From Ruegeria sp. A3M17 (GTDB lineage Bacteria > Pseudomonadota > Alphaproteobacteria > Rhodobacterales > Rhodobacteraceae): DNA of 64,000 nucleotides. Made by a program: the position numbers and the translations under genes. This document shows, piece after piece, positions 43,658-51,507 of the stretch; positions within the stretch are counted from its first letter, which is position 1, and every line of letters begins with the position of its first letter. Below the pieces are notes generated by a model, which searched no databases, had not been told where the DNA came from, and was given only the letters and a program-made list of their open reading frames with translations. The stretch is from the NCBI RefSeq assembly GCF_003318255.1, contig NZ_QOCF01000013.1, positions 1-64,000 on the forward strand, written 5' to 3'.

Positions 43658-45409
43658 ATGACACGTGAGATGACCGGCGCAAAGATGGTAGTTCAAGCCC
43701 TCAAGGATCAGGGCGTGGACACGGTATTCGGATACCCCGGCGGTGCTGTGCTACCGATTTATGATGAGATTTTTCTGCAAAACGATATTCGTCACATTCT
43801 GGTGCGGCATGAACAAGGCGCGGTTCACGCAGCCGAAGGTTATGCCCGCTCGACCGGCAAGCCCGGCGTTGCCCTTGTGACCTCTGGCCCCGGCGCGACA
43901 AACGCTGTGACCGGCCTGACGGATGCGCTTTTGGATTCGATCCCGATTGTGGTTTTGACCGGACAGGTTCCGACGTTCATGATTGGCTCGGACGCGTTCC
44001 AAGAAGCGGACACCGTCGGCATCACCCGCCCCTGCACCAAGCATAACTGGCTGGTCAAGGACACGGACTCGCTGTCCGACACGATGCACGAGGCATTCCA
44101 TGTCGCCACCTCGGGCCGCCCTGGTCCGGTTCTGGTCGATATCCCCAAGGACGTTCAGTTCGCAACCGGTGACTATAGCGCTCCAAAGCCCTCGACCTCG
44201 CACTACCAACCGATAGTGAAGGGCGATTTGGAGGAGATCACCGAACTGGTCGCCGCAATTGAGACCGCCAAGAAACCCGTCTTTTACACCGGCGGCGGCG
44301 TCATCAATTCCGGCACGGCGGCCAGCCAATTGCTGCGCGAACTGGTTGATGCGACCGGCTTCCCGATCACGTCTACCTTGATGGGTCTGGGCGCCTACCC
44401 GGCGTCGGGCAAAAACTGGCTGGGCATGCTGGGAATGCATGGTCTGTATGAAGCCAATCTGGCGATGCATGACTGCGACCTGATGATCAACATTGGTGCG
44501 CGGTTCGATGACCGGATCACTGGGCGGATCGATGCGTTCTCGCCCAACTCGAAAAAGGCGCATATCGACATCGACCCCTCCTCGATCAACAAGGTGATCC
44601 GCGTGGACATCCCGATTGTTGGTGATGTTGCACATGTGCTGGAGGACATCCTGAAGGTTTGGAAAGCGCGTGGCCGCAAAACCGATGAGGCGTCGGTTGC
44701 CAAGTGGCAGGATCAGATCACCGAATGGCGCAAAGTGAACTGTCTGGCCTACACCAACAGTGAAAAGACGATCAAACCGCAATACGCGCTTGAACGTCTT
44801 GAAGAACTGACCAAAAAGCACGACCGCTACATCACCACCGAGGTAGGTCAGCACCAGATGTGGGCCGCGCAATACCTCAACTTTGAAGATCCGAACCGCT
44901 GGATGACGTCGGGCGGATTGGGCACGATGGGCTACGGTTTCCCAGCCTCCATCGGCGTGCAGATGGCGCACCCTGACGCGCTGGTCATCAACGTCGCGGG
45001 CGAGGCCTCGTGGCTGATGAACATGCAGGAAATGGGAACCGCGGCGCAGTATCGCCTGCCGGTGAAACAGTTCATTCTGAACAATGAACGCCTTGGCATG
45101 GTGCGTCAGTGGCAGGAACTGCTGCATGGCGAGCGGTACTCGCATTCCTGGTCCGAGGCCCTGCCCGATTTCGTCAAACTCGCCGAGGCATTTGGTGCCA
45201 AGGGCATCCTGTGTTCCGATCCGGCCGATCTGGATGACGCCATCATGGAGATGATCAACTATGACGGTCCGGTGATCTTTGACTGTCTGGTCGAAAAGCA
45301 CGAGAACTGCTTCCCCATGATCCCGTCGGGCAAGGCGCACAACGAAATGCTGTTGGGCGAAGCCGAGACGCAGGGCGTGATCGATTCCAAAGGCTCGGTT
45401 CTGGTCTGA
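43658..45409 (+). CDS. ilvI: acetolactate synthase large subunit
   Basis: A 583-residue thiamine-diphosphate enzyme that makes acetolactate or acetohydroxybutyrate, the first step of valine, leucine and isoleucine synthesis. The N-terminal FGYPGGAVLPIYDEI and catalytic E in VRHEQGAVHAAEGYAR are intact. The thiamine-diphosphate metal motif reads VAGEASWLMN, with glutamate where the usual motif has aspartate, followed by the expected FILNN end. Controlled by the attenuator just upstream. The small subunit follows 67 bases later. Confidence 0.95.
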   Translation: MTREMTGAKMVVQALKDQGVDTVFGYPGGAVLPIYDEIFLQNDIRHILVRHEQGAVHAAEGYARSTGKPGVALVTSGPGATNAVTGLTDALLDSIPIVVLTGQVPTFMIGSDAFQEADTVGITRPCTKHNWLVKDTDSLSDTMHEAFHVATSGRPGPVLVDIPKDVQFATGDYSAPKPSTSHYQPIVKGDLEEITELVAAIETAKKPVFYTGGGVINSGTAASQLLRELVDATGFPITSTLMGLGAYPASGKNWLGMLGMHGLYEANLAMHDCDLMINIGARFDDRITGRIDAFSPNSKKAHIDIDPSSINKVIRVDIPIVGDVAHVLEDILKVWKARGRKTDEASVAKWQDQITEWRKVNCLAYTNSEKTIKPQYALERLEELTKKHDRYITTEVGQHQMWAAQYLNFEDPNRWMTSGGLGTMGYGFPASIGVQMAHPDALVINVAGEASWLMNMQEMGTAAQYRLPVKQFILNNERLGMVRQWQELLHGERYSHSWSEALPDFVKLAEAFGAKGILCSDPADLDDAIMEMINYDGPVIFDCLVEKHENCFPMIPSGKAHNEMLLGEAETQGVIDSKGSVLV

Positions 45410-45476
45410 CACAATTCGACGGATTTTGTCGGGTGCACTGGCACCCGACCATCACAGGATTATGAAAGGGACATAA

Positions 45477-46037
45477 ATGTCTGCCCTGCATATCAAAAAA
45501 GGTGCAACGCGCCATTCCGCCTATAACCTACGCCCCACGTTTTCGGACGTGCAAGAACGCCATACGATTGCGGTTTTGGTCGAAAACGAACCGGGTGTTC
45601 TGGCCCGCGTGATCGGACTGTTTTCGGGCCGGGGTTACAACATCGAAAGCCTGACCGTCGCCGAGGTGGATCACACCGGCCACCTAAGTCGTATCACCAT
45701 CGTCACCACCGGCACCCCTCAGGTGATCGAACAGATCAAAGCCCAATTGGGCCGTATCGTTCCGGTGCACGAGGTTCACGATCTGACTGTCGAAGGCGCC
45801 TCGGTCGAGCGGGAACTGGCGATCATCAAGGTTGTCGGCGCGGGCGACAAGCGGGTCGAGGCGCTGCGTCTGGCCGATATCTTTCGCGCCAGCGTCGTCG
45901 ATAGCACGTTGAATTCGTTCATCTTCGAGCTCACCGGTGCCCCGGACAAAATCGACGCCTTTGCCGATCTGATGCGTCCGCTAGGCCTTGTCGAGATTGC
46001 ACGCACCGGCGTGGCCGCCCTGCTGCGCGGCGACTGA
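45477..46037 (+). CDS. ilvN: acetolactate synthase small (regulatory) subunit
   Basis: A 186-residue regulatory subunit that gives valine feedback control. The ACT domain (~24-95) reads TIAVLVENEPGVLARVIGLFSGRGYNIESL and HLSRITIVTTG, and the second half includes VSLVKV-like ELAIIKVVG and SFIFELTG. Start ATG 45477 follows GAAAGGGACATA. A perfect 11-base hairpin lies just downstream. The alternative name is ilvH. Confidence 0.94.
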   Translation: MSALHIKKGATRHSAYNLRPTFSDVQERHTIAVLVENEPGVLARVIGLFSGRGYNIESLTVAEVDHTGHLSRITIVTTGTPQVIEQIKAQLGRIVPVHEVHDLTVEGASVERELAIIKVVGAGDKRVEALRLADIFRASVVDSTLNSFIFELTGAPDKIDAFADLMRPLGLVEIARTGVAALLRGD

Positions 46038-46043
46038 CTTTTT

Positions 46044-46079
46044 CGCCTCGCCCCCCCCTTTGGGTACCGGGGCGAGGCG
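46044..46079 (+). terminator. hairpin after ilvN
   Basis: CGCCTCGCCCC and GGGGCGAGGCG, perfect 11-base arms around a 14-base loop, starting 7 bases after the stop. No T run follows, so it may be a Rho-assisted or stability element. Confidence 0.55.
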
Positions 46080-46158
46080 CAGTCCCAGGACATGTTCAAA
46101 CAATTTCGCTGTATGTCACTTATGAGCATGGTTACCCAAAAAGATCATACAAATTGAC

Positions 46159-46178
46159 GTAAAGCCTATTGCCTTTAC
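46159..46178. promoter_or_regulatory. inverted repeat upstream of the XRE gene
   Basis: GTAAAG and CTTTAC arms separated by eight bases, 144 bases ahead of the regulator's start. It may be an autoregulatory operator; weak evidence. Confidence 0.3.
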
Positions 46179-46321
46179 CTGCCCCGACGTTAACTTCGGA
46201 GGCGTAGCGTGGTGTTGGGATGCGCCAGCTAGGGTCACCAGTACGATTGAGAATGCACGAACGACCAAAAGGTCGGGTGCGTCGCACTTTTTGGAATGAC
46301 ACTCTGGAACCTGGGACAGAA

Positions 46322-47062
46322 ATGACCATGAGTATCCGCAGTCCTGATGAATTGCGCCGGATGTTCGGTGCCAATCTGCGACAATTGTCGCGGCAATATT
46401 CGTCCGTGTCCGAGCTGTGCCGTCAACTGGGCATCAACAGGACCCAATTCAACAGATATCTGGCGGGTGAAAGCTTTCCCCGCCCCGATGTTCTGGATCG
46501 CATGTGCCGTTTTTTCGAGGTCGACGCCCGTATCTTGTTGCGGCCTCTGGAGGAAATTGAAACACCTCCGGAACATCCGGCTGCTTCGGCCCTGTCTGAA
46601 TTCCTGGGGTCCGGCCCCTCAACGCTGACCGAAAACCTGCTGCCGGCGGGCTTTTATTATGCGACGGAAACGGGACTGGACGGATCTCCCATGACCAGAC
46701 ACCGGCTGATCCACACGCGCCGTTTGCCGCAATGCACGCTGGTGCGCAGCTATGAGCCCGAAAATGAGGGGATACCGGCCGACACCACCAGACGTGAAGT
46801 ACAGGGTATCGCGGCCTGCGCCGGGCGGCAGATTTTTATCCTTATGTCCAGCCGCGCGGCCCAAAACAGTCGCATCTACCTTGTAACGCGCGGCGCTGAA
46901 GAAAACTCCGAGCGATGGCGTGGCATTGCAATTTGCCTGTCCAAGACCAACGCTCAGGCGACCACAATGCGCCGGATTTCGCTGAACTATCTGGGCACTC
47001 AGGCAAAGGCCGCCCTGCCTGCAGCGCGCGCTGCCAAGCGGCTCAAGCAAAGCGCAGCATAG
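46322..47062 (+). CDS. XRE-type helix-turn-helix regulator with C-terminal sensor-like domain
   Basis: A 246-residue protein. The N-terminal Cro/C1-type helix-turn-helix spans ~8-65 (VSELCRQLGINRTQFNRYLAGESFPRPDVLDRMCRFFEVD in pieces), and the remaining ~170 residues are an unassigned, probably ligand-binding domain (FYYATETGLDG, RREVQGIAACAGRQIFILMSS). Many Rhodobacteraceae carry one such stand-alone regulator after the ilv genes; no target is known to me. Start ATG 46322 follows GGGACAGAA; 46328 is an alternative. Confidence 0.82.
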   Translation: MTMSIRSPDELRRMFGANLRQLSRQYSSVSELCRQLGINRTQFNRYLAGESFPRPDVLDRMCRFFEVDARILLRPLEEIETPPEHPAASALSEFLGSGPSTLTENLLPAGFYYATETGLDGSPMTRHRLIHTRRLPQCTLVRSYEPENEGIPADTTRREVQGIAACAGRQIFILMSSRAAQNSRIYLVTRGAEENSERWRGIAICLSKTNAQATTMRRISLNYLGTQAKAALPAARAAKRLKQSAA

Positions 47063-47067
47063 GCTCT

Positions 47068-47850
47068 TCAGGCGTCTTTCCTGGTCCCTGTCAAAGTGAT
47101 CAGACGATACAGGTGCCAACTGGCATGCCCCAGCAACGGCAAGACGATCAACAGCCCCAAGAACCACGGGATCATGGCCACGAATGTCACGACGGCCACG
47201 AACACACCCCACCCCAGCATGATCTTCGGGTTCGACCGTACATAGCTGAAACTGGCGATCATCGCAGTCACGAAGTCCAGTTCCCGGTCCAGCAACATCG
47301 GGATCGAAAGGACGGTGATCATGTATAGAATAAGCGCGAAAATGGCCCCCACGACGCTGCCAACGGCCAGCATAGTCAGGCCATTGGGCGTCATAAAGAC
47401 CTCTAGCGAACTGGAGACGTTGGTCATGGTCGACAGCCCCATGAACAACGCAAAGATCATATGACCCAGGAAAAACCAGAACAGGAAAACCACCACGATG
47501 ATCGCGCAGATGGATGGCAATTGACGACGGCTCTGCTGCAGGATCACGCCAAAAACCTCTCTGAACTTCAAGGGTTCGCCCTGTTCCAGCCGGTGAGACA
47601 CTTCATACAACCCCACCGCCGCAAAGGGGCCGAGCAATGGGAATCCTATGGTGGCCAGCACCAGCCAGAATGACGTCTGCGTCTGCACCGTGACCCACGC
47701 CATGGCCAAGCCAGCCAACACATAGAACCCACCGAACAACAGGCCAAAAACAGGTGCCCGACGAAAATCAGCCCAGGCACGGCGCAATGCCTCGCGCAGC
47801 ATTCCGGTATCCACAGGTCCCATTTCCGGAACCCCAAAGGGTTTTTCCAT
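47068..47850 (-). CDS. DUF2189 multi-pass membrane protein
   Basis: A 260-residue integral membrane protein with about six helices, including [49 protein letters not shown] and a C-terminal [33 protein letters not shown]2189/YciC-like proteins are of unknown function, sometimes near cytochrome oxidase genes. No such genes are close. Convergent with the XRE gene (5-base gap). Confidence 0.82.
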   Translation of the reverse strand: MEKPFGVPEMGPVDTGMLREALRRAWADFRRAPVFGLLFGGFYVLAGLAMAWVTVQTQTSFWLVLATIGFPLLGPFAAVGLYEVSHRLEQGEPLKFREVFGVILQQSRRQLPSICAIIVVVFLFWFFLGHMIFALFMGLSTMTNVSSSLEVFMTPNGLTMLAVGSVVGAIFALILYMITVLSIPMLLDRELDFVTAMIASFSYVRSNPKIMLGWGVFVAVVTFVAMIPWFLGLLIVLPLLGHASWHLYRLITLTGTRKDA

Positions 47851-47883
47851 GCTCTGTCTCTCCTCCTGTTTCCGGCGCTCTCC

Positions 47884-49278
47884 TCAAGCCGGTCGGTTTT
47901 GTGGCCACCCGGTCGCGTCGTGATACGCGGCCCCGATTGACAATATATCCGCATCCGCGCCGCGCGGGCCAAAGACCTGCATGCCCATCGGCAACCCGCC
48001 TGCCCCAAACCCCACCGGCACCGACAGACACGGCAAGCCAATCAGACTGACCGGAATCATAACCTGCATCCAGCGGTGATAGGTATCCATGCTTTTACCG
48101 GCAATCTCGGTGGGATACGGAAGCTCAAGTTCAAACGGCCAGACCTGAGTGGATGGCAGGATCAGCGCATCGAACTCTTCGAACAGTGCAGCCGCGCGCC
48201 GGAACCAATCCGACCGTACAACACTCGCCTTATGCACCTGCATCGCCGTCAGGGCTTGCCCCTGGTCAAGCTCCCATTGTGCCGTGTCCTTCAACTGCGC
48301 CCGCTGTTCAGACTGCGGGGCCAGACTGGCCGCCACGCTCCAGGATCGTAAGATTGACCAGCTTTCGAATATGCGTTCCGCATCAAAGGGCGGCGCAACA
48401 GCTTCGACCTGCGCCCCTTGCTGTGCGAAAACGGACAGCGCATCCTGGCACAGGTCCAAAATACCATCCTCAAACGGGAACGCCCCGCCCCAGTCGCCCA
48501 GCCAACCAATCCGCATTCCGGACAGATCGGCCGCCTGAACCGGGGACATTGCAGCATTGTGCGGGGTTGAAGGATGCCGCGGGTCAGGCCCTGAAATCAC
48601 GTCCAACAACACACCCAGATCTTCCGGGGCTCGTGCCATTGGGCCAAGCGTGGACAGTTGGTGAAGGAATACGTCGCCCACCGGTTCAGGCGGCACACGT
48701 CCCCAACTTGGGCGAAACCCATAGACATTGTTCCAGGCCGCCGGATTGCGCAGGCTGCCCATCATGTCAGAGCCATCCGCCAGCGCAACCATCCCGGTGG
48801 CCAGCGCAACCGCTGCCCCGCCCGACGATCCACCGCATGTCTTAGAGTGGTCATATGGGTTACGTGTGGCGCCATAAACGGGATTGAACGTGTGCGAACC
48901 CAAGCCAAACTCCGGCGTATTTGTTTTACCGATCAGGATTGCGCCGGCCGCCCGCATTCGTGCCGCTATCAGATCGTCCCTTTCTGGCACATGATCGCGA
49001 TACAGCGGTGATCCCTGCGACGAGACTACTCCAGCGACATTCACCAGGTCTTTGACCGCGATCGGCAGCCCATATAACGGGCCTGTCACTGGTCCCGCAT
49101 CCAGCGCACGCGCCTCGGCCATCAGCGCCTCTTCATCGCGCAGCGCAACAATCGCATTCAGAGGCGGGTTGACCGCCGCAATGCGATCCAAGGTTTCACG
49201 CATCAAATCAGCGGCAGAAAGACGCCGGGTCGAAAGCGACGCCAATAAGGCAGTTGCAGTTGTCTGACTTAAATCCAT
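47884..49278 (-). CDS. amidase signature enzyme
   Basis: A 464-residue amidase. The Ser-cisSer-Lys triad is present: K in GLPIAVKDLVNVAG (~78), the cis-serine in GGSSGGAAVALATGM, with the nucleophile one strand on. The family hydrolyses amides and includes GatA, but there is no gatB or gatC nearby and the C-terminus is of the stand-alone type. The 33-base gap to DUF2189 suggests one unit. Substrate unknown. Confidence 0.88.
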   Translation of the reverse strand: MDLSQTTATALLASLSTRRLSAADLMRETLDRIAAVNPPLNAIVALRDEEALMAEARALDAGPVTGPLYGLPIAVKDLVNVAGVVSSQGSPLYRDHVPERDDLIAARMRAAGAILIGKTNTPEFGLGSHTFNPVYGATRNPYDHSKTCGGSSGGAAVALATGMVALADGSDMMGSLRNPAAWNNVYGFRPSWGRVPPEPVGDVFLHQLSTLGPMARAPEDLGVLLDVISGPDPRHPSTPHNAAMSPVQAADLSGMRIGWLGDWGGAFPFEDGILDLCQDALSVFAQQGAQVEAVAPPFDAERIFESWSILRSWSVAASLAPQSEQRAQLKDTAQWELDQGQALTAMQVHKASVVRSDWFRRAAALFEEFDALILPSTQVWPFELELPYPTEIAGKSMDTYHRWMQVMIPVSLIGLPCLSVPVGFGAGGLPMGMQVFGPRGADADILSIGAAYHDATGWPQNRPA

Positions 49279-49396
49279 CCGGGACCCATCGCATTCAGTG
49301 TTACCAAGTCGCGATCAGCCTAACGAGGCCACAACCCCATTTAAACCCGTGTTTTACATATATCTTTTACCTTACGTACCACAGCGTACGGATCCG

Positions 49397-49421
49397 CTTC
49401 ATCTGGCCAAAAATATCCCGG
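49397..49421 (-). repeat. dispersed 3'-end repeat, copy 5
   Basis: Plus strand reads CTTCATCTGGCCA then AAAATATCCCGG. To its right are the perfect hairpin GTCTCCGC/GCGGAGAC (49426-49443) and a GGGGGC/GCCCCC-type hairpin near 49446-49460. In prfB's sense (minus) orientation both hairpins come before the T-rich core, which suits a terminator. Confidence 0.8.
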
Positions 49422-49468
49422 GGGAGTCTCCGCCTGCGGAGACGGGGGCAGCGCCCCCTTGCGGCGTC

Positions 49469-50596
49469 TCAGCCGTCGCCTTGCGCTTCGGAGCGGCTCT
49501 TGCCCGACACATCCATCGCAAGGGTGGCAGCCATGAACCCATCCAGATCGCCATCCAATACACCTTTGGTGTCAGACGTCTCATGGTTGGTACGCAGATC
49601 CTTGACCATCTGATACGGCTGCAAAACATAAGACCGGATTTGGTTGCCCCAGCCCGCATCACCCTTGGCCTCGTGTGCCGCGTTAATGTCCGCGTTGCGG
49701 CGGTCCAATTCCTGCTGATACAGGCGCGATTTCAGGGCCTTCATGGCAATATCGCGGTTCTGGTGTTGCGACTTCTCAGAACTGGTCACGACGATCCCGG
49801 TCGGTATGTGCGTAATCCGAACCGCCGAGTCCGTGGTGTTCACGTGCTGACCGCCCGCGCCCGAAGACCGATATGTGTCGATGCGAATTTCGGACGGGTT
49901 CACCTCAATCTCGATATTGTCGTCGACCACCGGATAGACCCAGACCGAACTGAAGGATGTGTGCCGCTTGGCCGCCGAGTCAAATGGCGAAATGCGCACC
50001 AGACGATGCACGCCGCTCTCGGATTTCAACCAACCATAGGCGTTATGGCCGGAAATCTTGTACGCAGCCGATTTGATGCCCGCCTCTTCACCCGAGGTCT
50101 CGGATTGCAGCTCGACGGTGTACCCCTTCTTCTCAGCCCAGCGGACATACATCCGTGCCAGCATCGAGGCCCAGTCGCAGCTTTCCGTACCACCAGCGCC
50201 CGAGTTAATTTCAAGGAAGGTGTCGTTGCCATCGGCCTCACCATCCAGCAACGCCTCAAGCTCTTTCTTGGCGGCCTTCGCCCCCAGCTTTTTGATAGCG
50301 TCCTCGGCGTCGTTGACGACCTCTTCGTCCTCTTCCACCTCACCAAGTTCGATCAGCTCGATATTGTCGCTCAGATCGGTCTTAATGGATTCGTAGGTCT
50401 CAATGGCATCGACCAACATCTGACGCTCGCGCATCAGTTTCTGCGCATTCTCAGGGTTATCCCACAGGTTAGGATCCTCAACGCGCGCATTGAATTCCTC
50501 AAGACGATGAGGGGCGGTCTCATAGTCCATACGCTGCGCCAGCAGCTCCAGTGACTTTTCGATTTCCGCCACGGTGTTCTGGGTTTCGGCGCGCAT
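49469..50596 (-). CDS. prfB: peptide chain release factor 2, no programmed frameshift
   Basis: A 375-residue class I release factor that recognises UGA and UAA. The tripeptide anticodon SPF lies in RISPFDSAA and the GGQ motif in [16 protein letters not shown]. The coding frame is continuous from ATG 50596; there is no in-frame UGA near codon 26 and no CTTTGA slip site, so the autoregulatory frameshift seen in many bacteria is absent. The amidase gene is downstream and an APH-like gene diverges upstream. Confidence 0.95.
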   Translation of the reverse strand: MRAETQNTVAEIEKSLELLAQRMDYETAPHRLEEFNARVEDPNLWDNPENAQKLMRERQMLVDAIETYESIKTDLSDNIELIELGEVEEDEEVVNDAEDAIKKLGAKAAKKELEALLDGEADGNDTFLEINSGAGGTESCDWASMLARMYVRWAEKKGYTVELQSETSGEEAGIKSAAYKISGHNAYGWLKSESGVHRLVRISPFDSAAKRHTSFSSVWVYPVVDDNIEIEVNPSEIRIDTYRSSGAGGQHVNTTDSAVRITHIPTGIVVTSSEKSQHQNRDIAMKALKSRLYQQELDRRNADINAAHEAKGDAGWGNQIRSYVLQPYQMVKDLRTNHETSDTKGVLDGDLDGFMAATLAMDVSGKSRSEAQGDG

Positions 50597-50673
50597 GGTC
50601 TTGTCCCAACTTGCTCAATCAGGCCTGCGTGATAGCAAGAGGCGCGGGCCACCACAAGACGGGCGACACGGGA

Positions 50674-51507
50674 ATGCAAAACGCGCTAAACGAGTTTCTG
50701 ACCAGATGGGAATTGGAAGACGCACAGCCCGTCGCAAATACCGGGCATGCACATGTGTGGAAGGTCCGAACTTTGGACAACACGCTTGCCGCCCTCAAGA
50801 TCTATCGCCGTCCAAACCGTGGCAATGAAACAGCTGGTCCGCACCTGATGCATCTGTGGCGTAACCGGGGCGCTGTGCACATACTGGCCGAGGCCCCCAA
50901 CGCCGTTTTGACGGAATGGCTTGAAGGACCATCGCTTGGGGACATCGCGCGGTCAGGCCGCCCGGATGATGCGATACGCGGTCTGGCGACGGCAGCGGAT
51001 CAACTGCACCAAAGCCCCACCATCAACGCGACCGGGCTGAAACCGCTTCAGGAAGTCTTCGCGCCAGTTTTCGACTGCCAATTCTCAGACGATTGCCCGA
51101 CTGGGCTAAGGCACGACATGATGCAAGCGATCAGCATTGGCCGTCACCTTCTGGACACGCAGGATACGCTTGTTCCGCTGCACGGAGATCTGCATCATGA
51201 CAACGTGATCGCGACACCCGCCGGGCCTCGGGTCTTTGACGCCAAAGGGTACATCGGCGATCCGGCTTTTGAGCTGGCCAATGCCCTGCGCCACCCCAAA
51301 GGCATGCCAGAGTTGGTTCGGCGACCCGAACAGATTGAATCTGGCCTGACGCTATACGCGACCGCCTTGCGGGTTGACAAAAAGCGACTTGCCAAATGGG
51401 CAGCCGCAAAATGTGCTCTGTCGATCTTCTGGCGCGTAGATGGCACGGTCACAAATGACCCGGAAGAAGACCTGTTGAACCTCCTCCTGCAGGCAGCGGA
51501 TCAGTAA
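50674..51507 (+). CDS. APH-type kinase (aminoglycoside/hydroxyurea phosphotransferase family)
   Basis: A 277-residue protein-kinase-like phosphotransferase. The catalytic loop is LHGDLHHDNVI near 170 and the metal-binding loop is FDAKGYIGDPAFELAN. The pattern fits the APH(6)/hydroxyurea resistance family, though chromosomal members often have metabolic substrates, so antibiotic resistance is not implied. Start ATG 50674 follows ACGGGA. Its stop overlaps the convergent PBP1A stop by seven bases. Confidence 0.82.
   Translation: MQNALNEFLTRWELEDAQPVANTGHAHVWKVRTLDNTLAALKIYRRPNRGNETAGPHLMHLWRNRGAVHILAEAPNAVLTEWLEGPSLGDIARSGRPDDAIRGLATAADQLHQSPTINATGLKPLQEVFAPVFDCQFSDDCPTGLRHDMMQAISIGRHLLDTQDTLVPLHGDLHHDNVIATPAGPRVFDAKGYIGDPAFELANALRHPKGMPELVRRPEQIESGLTLYATALRVDKKRLAKWAAAKCALSIFWRVDGTVTNDPEEDLLNLLLQAADQ

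Noticed and set aside
43751-45412. 553-codon open frame antisense to ilvI
   Set aside because: It mirrors ilvI, which has complete family motifs; the antisense frame shows no signal, motif or ribosome site and is a codon-bias shadow.
50674-51507. Acquired aminoglycoside resistance gene
   Set aside because: The kinase has normal composition, sits between core genes and shows no mobile context; a chromosomal metabolic kinase is more likely.
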